Of a stretch of DNA of 64,000 bases, positions 59,153-64,000 are shown piece after piece. Position 1 is the stretch's first letter. The number at the start of each line of letters is the position of its first letter. This DNA comes from Burkholderiaceae bacterium DAT-1 (GTDB lineage Bacteria; Pseudomonadota; Gammaproteobacteria; Burkholderiales; Chitinimonadaceae). The position numbers were made by a program, and so were the translations under genes. The notes below the pieces were generated by a model, which did not search any database, was not told the origin of the DNA, and was given only the letters and a program-made list of their open reading frames with translations. The DNA is taken from assembly GCA_019084025.1 (NCBI GenBank), contig JAHRBI010000007.1, forward strand, positions 186,001-250,000, in the 5' to 3' direction.

Positions 59153-60577
59153 ATGAGCATGAATCGGCGGACATTTCTGTTTCATACCAGCGCAGGCATG
59201 GGTTCGATGCTGTGGGCGGCTTGTAGTGAAAGCCAGGGAAGTGATGCAATCAGTTCGCCGCAATCGCCCAATGGGCCGGGGGGCGCAAAAACCAGCAGCG
59301 ACGTCATCATCATTGGTGCAGGAATCGCCGGCCTGGCAGCGGCGAAGAAGCTACGCGAAGCCGGCAAGACGGTGATGGTTCTGGAGGCGCGCAACCGTAC
59401 AGGCGGGCGAATTTTCACTCATCCAACCTGGAAGGATGCGCCTGTAGACCTCGGCGCAAGCTGGATACATGGCGCGGGCGATAGAAACCCCATCGCCCAG
59501 CTTGCGCATCGCATCGGCGCTCGGCTGGCGAACACCAGCTATGACAACGCAGTCAGTTTTGATTCCAATGGAGTAAAGCTGGATGATGCTGCATCGGCGC
59601 AGATCGATAGCTTGCGAAGTCGTCTCAAGTCGGTGCTCAAGGCAGCACAATCTGCAGACGCTGACCAATCGGTGCAGGATGCCGTACGCAAAGGGCTGGA
59701 CTATGCAAACCGCTCGGCCACTGACAAAGAACGCATCGACTTTCTGGTCAATTCGACCATCGAACAGGAGTATGCCGGAGAGGCCTCGCGCCTTTCTACT
59801 TACTGGTATGACAGTGATGCGGTGTATGACGGCGAAGAAGCCATATTCCTTGATGGCTACCAAGTGCTGATCGATTATCTAGCGAAAGGACTGGATATTC
59901 GTCTCGGACACGAGGTCCGCGCAATCGCTTATAGTGCAAACGCCGGCGTGACGGTGAGCACGGGTCGGGGCGATTTCACCGCCCGGCAAGTCGTTATTAC
60001 CTTGCCGCTTGGCGTGCTGCAAAGCGGTTCCGTGCACTTTTCGCCAGCGCTTCCCAGCATCAAACAGACGGCAATCGACAAGCTGGGCATGGGCGTACTC
60101 AATAAGTGCTATTTACGCTTCCCCACTGTGTTTTGGGATGGTGATGCCGACTGGATCGAGCACACGCCCAAGAGCGGGCAGTATGGCCGGTGGGCCGAAT
60201 GGGTCAGCTTTGTGCGCCCCAGTGGTCAGCCTATATTGCTGGGCTTTAATGCCGCAGCCTTCGGCAAGCAGATCGAGGCCTGGAGCGATAAAGAAATCGT
60301 CGACAGCGCCATGGCCGCCTTGCGTACGATGTATGGTAACAACATTCCCAACCCGACGGATTGGTCAATTACCCGCTGGAATGCCGACCCATACTCACGC
60401 GGGAGTTACTCCTGCAATGTGCTGGGGTCAACGCCGCAGATGCGGACCGATCTGGCCAGCAATGTGGGTGGCCGATTATTCTTCGCGGGCGAAGCCACCG
60501 AGAAGCAGTACTTCCAGACCGTTCACGGCGCCTATCAGTCTGGACTGCGAGCGGCAAGCGAAATTCTAGGGGCATGA
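59153..60577 (+). CDS. FAD-dependent amine oxidase (Tat/lipoprotein-type export)
   Basis: A 474-residue flavin amine oxidase. The N-terminus has NRRTFLFHTSAG, a twin-arginine-like motif, and a WAAC lipobox, so export as a Tat lipoprotein is possible. The FAD-binding fold starts with VIIIGAGIAGLAAAKKL, followed by EARNRTGGRIFTH and LGASWIHG; the C-terminal FFAGEATEKQYFQTVHGAYQ matches monoamine and polyamine oxidases. The substrate is likely a primary amine or polyamine. It stands alone. Confidence 0.88.
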   Translation: MSMNRRTFLFHTSAGMGSMLWAACSESQGSDAISSPQSPNGPGGAKTSSDVIIIGAGIAGLAAAKKLREAGKTVMVLEARNRTGGRIFTHPTWKDAPVDLGASWIHGAGDRNPIAQLAHRIGARLANTSYDNAVSFDSNGVKLDDAASAQIDSLRSRLKSVLKAAQSADADQSVQDAVRKGLDYANRSATDKERIDFLVNSTIEQEYAGEASRLSTYWYDSDAVYDGEEAIFLDGYQVLIDYLAKGLDIRLGHEVRAIAYSANAGVTVSTGRGDFTARQVVITLPLGVLQSGSVHFSPALPSIKQTAIDKLGMGVLNKCYLRFPTVFWDGDADWIEHTPKSGQYGRWAEWVSFVRPSGQPILLGFNAAAFGKQIEAWSDKEIVDSAMAALRTMYGNNIPNPTDWSITRWNADPYSRGSYSCNVLGSTPQMRTDLASNVGGRLFFAGEATEKQYFQTVHGAYQSGLRAASEILGA

Positions 60578-60752
60578 TTCGCACCGGGATCTCAGGGCAC
60601 TACTGACCCGTAATAGGGCAAAAGGTGGATCTGCGACATTATGGCAAGCAAAACGCAGCTTTGGTCGTGTTACTTTGGAAGGACGTCTAGCAGGTTTGGG
60701 AGTCGTACGGTCGCTCAAACGGCAGGTGTGGGTGATTTACGAGCGGCTGCAA

Positions 60753-60973
60753 TCAGCCGGGAGCGGTCCTTCCTATAAGTGTCTCCAAAGCTGCCTGTCA
60801 GCCAGGAAATCACAGCTTGTACCGTTATCTAGTCACGCATATTGAATAGCCGTGTTGTTATACGGACCCTGCACGACAAGAATCGAGGCTGTATGCGGGT
60901 TGTAGTGATATAGTCTGACGCTTTCATAATAATTATTATGCTGACCGATGGGTCCGTATAATCACTGTTCGGC
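60753..60973 (+). repeat. Leader repeat D (diverged)
   Basis: 221-bp copy with clear identity only in its last 120 bp (GTATGCGGGTTGT, GACGCTTTCATAATAA, CTGACCGATGGGTC). It ends in GTTCGGC (60967-60973), 10 bp before the ankyrin ORF start. The stretch 60578-60752 just upstream holds nothing that I can name. Confidence 0.55.
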
Positions 60974-60982
60974 GTCTCAATC

Positions 60983-61348
60983 ATGACTCTCTCCGCTACA
61001 TCCGCACCTGGCGAGATGGACAAACAAGGCCGCACCGACCTTCACTGGCATTGCTTCTACGGCAATACGTCAGCCGTTCGTGCTTGCCTGAAGAATGGCT
61101 ACGATCCAAATGCCCAAGACTCAAGTGGCTACACCCCACTAATGTGCTTGGTTGAAATGCATGACAACGCAGCCTATCGCTCACGCAAGAGAATGTTTCG
61201 CTACCTCATTGCTGCTGGCGCAAACATCTCCCTGCCCGACACTATTGGCGCAACCCTTAAGGATCATGTCCGCCACGACCAACGGGGAAGGCTCAGGTCC
61301 TTCGTTCGCTCGGAAATCTCACGCCTTCTCAAGAGGGGAAAACGGTGA
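60983..61348 (+). CDS. Ankyrin-repeat cassette protein
   Basis: A 121-residue soluble protein with two or three ankyrin repeats: GRTDLHWHCFYGNTSAVRAC, LKNGYDPNAQDSSGYTPLM and FRYLIAAGANISLPDTIGAT. The HWHCF variant replaces the usual TPLHxA of the first repeat. A basic tail (RLLKRGKR) follows. Ankyrin repeats bind other proteins; the partner is unknown. First cassette of element D. Confidence 0.82.
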   Translation: MTLSATSAPGEMDKQGRTDLHWHCFYGNTSAVRACLKNGYDPNAQDSSGYTPLMCLVEMHDNAAYRSRKRMFRYLIAAGANISLPDTIGATLKDHVRHDQRGRLRSFVRSEISRLLKRGKR

Positions 61349-61360
61349 AGGGCCAGAGAC

Positions 61361-61427
61361 GCCGAACCCATCATTCCACCGGACCTGCGCGAAAAGCCGC
61401 GCAGGCCGGTGAATTCAGACATTAGGC
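61361..61427 (+). repeat. attC site 5 (67 bp)
   Basis: Runs from GCCGAAC (61361-61367) to ATTAGGC (61421-61427), both one base off consensus. The centre CACCGGACCTGCGCG/CGCGCAGGCCGGTG forms a long, GC-rich hairpin like attC sites known from Xanthomonas-type arrays. Confidence 0.75.
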
Positions 61428-61438
61428 CGCAACAAGCC

Positions 61439-61777
61439 GTGGAAGACCAAAACCCAATCCCAACTCGCCTGTACCGCGTAAAGCCCGCGGTTGTCGTTCC
61501 TGGATCGCTGATACTGGTTGCGCTCTGGCTCACTGCGGTCACCGCCCCTTGGGCTTCGATCGCGGTTCCCTTCATCATTTTGGGGTCCATATGCTCCGCG
61601 CCGAACCTCAATCTGGCCGATGGATTTCTGGCGCTTGCGGCCGTTGTTGTCGGCCTGTTTGTCGCAGTGAGCCATCCAGAAGCTGGCTCTGCGATCTGCT
61701 TAGGAACGCTAGCGAGTTGGGTACTCTCCGCGTTCGAGAAGCGCATAAGGGCAGTTGTACTAGATGAGAGCGAGTAG
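61439..61777 (+). CDS. Small membrane protein in a gene cassette
   Basis: A 112-residue protein with three predicted membrane segments (AVVVPGSLILVALWLTAVTA, WASIAVPFIILGSICSA, FLALAAVVVGLFVAVSH) and perhaps a fourth (CLGTLASWVLSAF). No ATG lies after the attC, so GTG at 61439 is the probable start; GTG 61409 lies inside the attC. No family recognised. GC-rich codon use differs from the AT-rich cassettes in elements A and B. Confidence 0.65.
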   Translation: MEDQNPIPTRLYRVKPAVVVPGSLILVALWLTAVTAPWASIAVPFIILGSICSAPNLNLADGFLALAAVVVGLFVAVSHPEAGSAICLGTLASWVLSAFEKRIRAVVLDESE

Positions 61778-61819
61778 CGTGAGCGCGGCCGAACTTCGCC
61801 ATCGGCGCAGCCGGTCGCG

Positions 61820-61879
61820 GCCTAACAGCTCCGTCAAGGGGACCGGCCCGCGGCCGGCCCCTTATGTCGAACGTTAAAC
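61820..61879 (+). repeat. attC site 6 (60 bp)
   Basis: GCCTAAC (61820-61826) to GTTAAAC (61873-61879), both full consensus boxes, with a GC-rich hairpin GGGGACCGGCC/GGCCGGCCCC in the middle. Its last box is also the first base of the right-end repeat, as expected if cassettes were inserted there. Confidence 0.85.
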
Positions 61880-61918
61880 GCTCGTTCTTTTCAAGTTCCA
61901 ACTTCCGCTACGGGTCGA
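61873..61918 (+). repeat. Right-end repeat of element D
   Basis: GTTAAACGCTCGTTCTTTTC then AAGTTCCAACTTCCGCTACG and GGTCGA. It matches the ends of elements B and C. The stretch from 61919 to 62041 holds no gene that I see. Confidence 0.6.
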
Positions 61919-62041
61919 TAATACGCATTCATCCGCGACAAAAGTGAACACTGACCCGCGCTTCGCCTCGTAGGGATGGTTTGCACCTACTGCAGCTCAG
62001 ACCGAGGACCTGCCCCCGGCGCAAACACCTACCGCCTCACC

Positions 62042-62650
62042 TCAATGCCCCACCCGATAAACCCGCCCGCTATGCACACCTTCCACGCTGCGCCGATACG
62101 CCATGGCCGCGCTTTTCGCGGGGACACCTTCGTAGCCGGGAAAGTACGGTGCGAACCGGTCCATGGATTCGATCAGTACAGTCGGGCTCACCACATTGAT
62201 GCGGATATCGCGACGGAAATCGCATGCAGCTGCACGCACAAATCCTTCAATGCCAGCATTGGATGCAGCGGCATGGGTGCCTTGTGCAATCGGATCATCA
62301 ACTGCGATGCCGGACGTCAGGGTAATAGAGCCTCCGTCGTTCAAGTAATGCTGGCCAATTAACGTGACCCGCACCTGACCGAGTAATTTGTCCTGCAAAC
62401 CTTGAAGGAAATCGGCAGGTGTCATTTTTTCGATTGGACTCAGCAGGACATTGCCGGCTGCAACCACAATTGCATCGACCCGGCCGATCTTTTCAAATAG
62501 GCCGCTCACGCTTTCATCGCGGGTAATGTCCACCTGATGATCGCCTCGGGTACGGCCCACTCGGATGACGTCATGTTTTCCTTCACGCGCAAGTTCTTCA
62601 GCTACAGCACGACCCACATCTCCAGTGGCACCGATGACGACGACTTTCAT
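62042..62650 (-). CDS. Short SDR-fold NAD(P)-binding protein
   Basis: A 202-residue Rossmann-fold protein: VVVIGATGDVGRAVAEEL binds the dinucleotide, DAIVVAAGNVLLSPIE and SITLTSGIAVDDP follow. The usual catalytic Tyr-x-x-x-Lys is replaced: the segment reads THAAASNAGIEGFVRAA, with no tyrosine or lysine in those places. Shorter SDR relatives of this type share the change. It may be a binding protein or an atypical reductase. It is divergent from the LysR regulator, which probably controls it. Confidence 0.82.
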   Translation of the reverse strand: MKVVVIGATGDVGRAVAEELAREGKHDVIRVGRTRGDHQVDITRDESVSGLFEKIGRVDAIVVAAGNVLLSPIEKMTPADFLQGLQDKLLGQVRVTLIGQHYLNDGGSITLTSGIAVDDPIAQGTHAAASNAGIEGFVRAAACDFRRDIRINVVSPTVLIESMDRFAPYFPGYEGVPAKSAAMAYRRSVEGVHSGRVYRVGH

Positions 62651-62691
62651 AAAGCACTCCTTGTCTCATTCAAATTGGAACGTCGTCATTC

Positions 62692-62714
62692 TTATGCAAA
62701 CCAAAAGCATGATA
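62692..62714. promoter_or_regulatory. Possible LysR-type operator
   Basis: TTATGCAAACCAAAAGCATG continues to ATAA: ATGC and GCAT arms 9 bp apart, and a T-N11-A-like form inside. It lies between the divergent SDR and LysR genes, the usual place for such sites. Confidence 0.5.
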
Positions 62715-62757
62715 AATGTGCTTTAATTTCGGTGACTACAAACTAAAAGTTAGCAAT

Positions 62758-63672
62758 ATGGATAGGCTACGAGCCATGGAAACCTTTGTCGCGGTTGTGG
62801 AGGCGGGTAACTTCACCGAAGCCGCGCAGCAGATGGACATCTCGGCGGTGATGGTTGGCAAATATGTGCGTGAACTGGAAACGCATCTCGGAGCGCGTTT
62901 GCTGGAGCGTACGACCCGGCGCCAGAGTTTGACCGATGCTGGCCGAGCCTTTTATGAAGATGCCAAGCGTGCCATTGAACACATGCGCATCGCCGAAACG
63001 TCAGTTGAGCGACTACGGGCATCTCCATCGGGGACCTTGCGAATCAGCGCGCCTGTGACTTTTGGTGCCTGTGTTGTTGCACCGCTCGCTGCAACTTTTC
63101 AGCAAGCCTATCCACTGGTTCGCGTGGAACTGGAACTGAGTAATCGCAATGTCGACCTGATTGAAGAGGGGTTTGATCTGGCGATCCGGATTGGTGAACT
63201 GGGTGATGCTGACCTGATTGCCAAGCCACTGACCCTGTACCGCATGGTGATGTGTGCGTCGCCGGCTTATCTCGCTCAATTCGGACATCCTCAATCGCCT
63301 CAGGACCTGAAGGATCATCGCTGTCTGTCCCATACCGTATGGAATAGCCGGAGCGGATGGCAGCTAGGCGGGGAAGGGGGCGAGCGCTTTGCAGTGGACT
63401 CGGCGTTCTCCTGCAATGATGGCAACGGCTTGCGTATGGCGGCAATCGCGGGCGCGGGACTGTTACTGCAACCGGAAGTGCTAATCGCCGACGATCTGGC
63501 AAGTGGAAGGCTAGTGCAAGTAATGCACGACTATTCGCCGACACCCCGCCCGGTTCACATTGTCTATCGACATGATCAGCGACCGCTTCCAAAGCGTACG
63601 CACTTTGTAGCGCATTTGCTTGAGCATGTGGCAAAGCGAGATGCATCCAGGCTAGATGTTGCTGGAGGGTGA
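62758..63672 (+). CDS. LysR-family transcriptional regulator
   Basis: A 304-residue LysR regulator: HTH MDRLRAMETFVAVVEAGNFT through MVGKYVRELETHLGARLLER, then a periplasmic-binding-like sensor (GTLRISAPVTFGACVVAPLA, LIEEGFDLAIRIGELGD). The ATG at 62758 gives the canonical start. It is divergent from the SDR gene, so it probably activates or represses that gene. A bidirectional terminator follows. Confidence 0.92.
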   Translation: MDRLRAMETFVAVVEAGNFTEAAQQMDISAVMVGKYVRELETHLGARLLERTTRRQSLTDAGRAFYEDAKRAIEHMRIAETSVERLRASPSGTLRISAPVTFGACVVAPLAATFQQAYPLVRVELELSNRNVDLIEEGFDLAIRIGELGDADLIAKPLTLYRMVMCASPAYLAQFGHPQSPQDLKDHRCLSHTVWNSRSGWQLGGEGGERFAVDSAFSCNDGNGLRMAAIAGAGLLLQPEVLIADDLASGRLVQVMHDYSPTPRPVHIVYRHDQRPLPKRTHFVAHLLEHVAKRDASRLDVAGG

Positions 63673-63725
63673 GCAGAAAAACAGTGTTAACGCCTTCTGC
63701 TTCTGAACAGGGAAACGCCACGAAA

Positions 63726-63755
63726 AAAAGCCCCGGATATCCAGCCGGGGCTTTT
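63726..63755. terminator. Bidirectional intrinsic terminator
   Basis: An 11-bp stem AAAAGCCCCGG/CCGGGGCTTTT with an 8-base loop. On the minus strand, seven T follow, ending the RND gene; on the plus strand it ends the LysR transcript. Confidence 0.88.
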
Positions 63756-63775
63756 GCTATCGGATGACGGTCAGA

Positions 63776-64000
63776 TCAATGCCCGTCCACCAGCACCTCA
63801 TCCTTGTGCACATGTTCGCTAGCCAGCCACATATACATGGCAGGCACCACAAACAGGGTGAACAGGGTACCGATCGACAGACCAGTAAAGATCACCAGAC
63901 CCATCGCATGGCGGCCAGCAGCACCGGCACCGGAGGCGATCACCAGCGGCACCACACCGAATACCATCGCGGCGGTAGTCATCAGGATCGGGCGCAGACG
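63776..64000 (-). CDS. RND efflux pump permease, C-terminal fragment
   Basis: The last 74 residues of an AcrB/MexB-type inner-membrane pump; the gene continues past the right edge. RLRPILMTTAAMVFGVVPLV and GLVIFTGLSIGTLFTLFVVP match the final membrane helices (11 and 12) of the HAE-1 or related RND family. The tail ends in EHVHKDEVLVDGH. It would export drugs or solvents with a membrane-fusion protein and outer-membrane channel outside the window. Confidence 0.88.
   Translation of the reverse strand, partial: RLRPILMTTAAMVFGVVPLVIASGAGAAGRHAMGLVIFTGLSIGTLFTLFVVPAMYMWLASEHVHKDEVLVDGH

Larger units (their letters stand above)
60753..61918 (+). mobile_element. Cassette-carrying element D (diverged leader)
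   Basis: Starts near TCAGCCGGGAGCGGTCC and ends ACTTCCGCTACGGGTCGA. Inside are a diverged 221-bp leader, an ankyrin cassette, attC 5, a membrane-protein cassette, attC 6, and the right-end repeat. The leader is weakly matched over its first half but holds the block GACGCTTTCATAATAA and CTGACCGATGGGTC. It lies between the amine oxidase and an SDR gene. Confidence 0.55.

Noticed and set aside
48331-61918. A complete integron with its own integrase
   Set aside because: No tyrosine-recombinase ORF with the integron-specific features is present on either strand anywhere in the window.
1-64000. tRNA, rRNA or tmRNA genes
   Set aside because: Intergenic regions were read for cloverleaf-like ends, CCA ends and tmRNA motifs near smpB; none was convincing.

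Overview
The window looks like chromosomal DNA of a betaproteobacterium. It carries a beta/gamma-type haem-uptake operon led by hemP, an RnfH/RatA pair, SmpB, DnaB, Mfd, an NsrR/Hmp nitric-oxide module and a mid-50s %GC coding style (estimated by eye). A Neisseriales-type relative is my guess, with low confidence. No rRNA, tRNA, CRISPR or integrase gene was found.

Region 1 (1-7942) is iron and haem acquisition. A TonB-dependent siderophore receptor leaves the left edge on the minus strand. It is divergent from a haem operon in the order hemP, outer-membrane receptor, HugZ-type haem oxygenase, HmuS, HmuT, HmuU, HmuV, TonB. Two Fur-like boxes lie inside a 27-bp direct repeat between them, and most genes overlap by 4 bp. 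Region 2 (7939-24777) is housekeeping: flgA, rmuC, rnfH, ratA, dnaB, a rhodanese, a secreted NTF2-like protein, cspA, smpB, a PIN-PhoH ATPase, bcp, mfd, a hydrolase, a pseudouridine synthase and a solitary ABC binding protein. It ends with an OFA-type MFS transporter that is followed, with a 4-base ATGA-type overlap, by a 35-residue membrane protein.

Region 3 (25088-46124) is signalling. An HD-GYP response regulator and a histidine kinase come first, then a lipase-like protein. After that comes a large chemosensory cluster: a soluble receptor with two signalling tips, a triple-CheW protein, CheB, a HEAT-repeat protein, CheR, CheY, CheA, a STAS-like protein, a second CheY, a CheZ-like phosphatase, a REC protein, a REC-HPt protein and a hybrid kinase. 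A divergent paralogue of the REC protein sits at the front. Three of these proteins end in the same residues, IELF, which suggests a shared docking tail.

Region 4 (46259-64000) begins with two crotonase-family genes and then becomes mosaic. Ordinary genes (a LytS/LytR-type pair with a secreted protein, DUF1304, an ArsR-like regulator, nsrR and hmp, an amine oxidase, an SDR with a LysR regulator, and the end of an RND pump) are interrupted by four related elements of about 1.2-1.5 kb (48331-49562, 49571-50783 inverted, 53451-54955, 60753-61918). Each starts with a leader of about 220-231 bp holding a promoter-like motif and ending in an integron-type core site. Each then carries two gene cassettes, with five recognisable attC sites across the set plus one less certain one. 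Each closes with a short tail whose end is an inverted copy of the leader's start. No integrase is present. I read these as integrase-less, inverted-repeat-bounded cassette carriers, and they are the best candidate here for an undescribed system.
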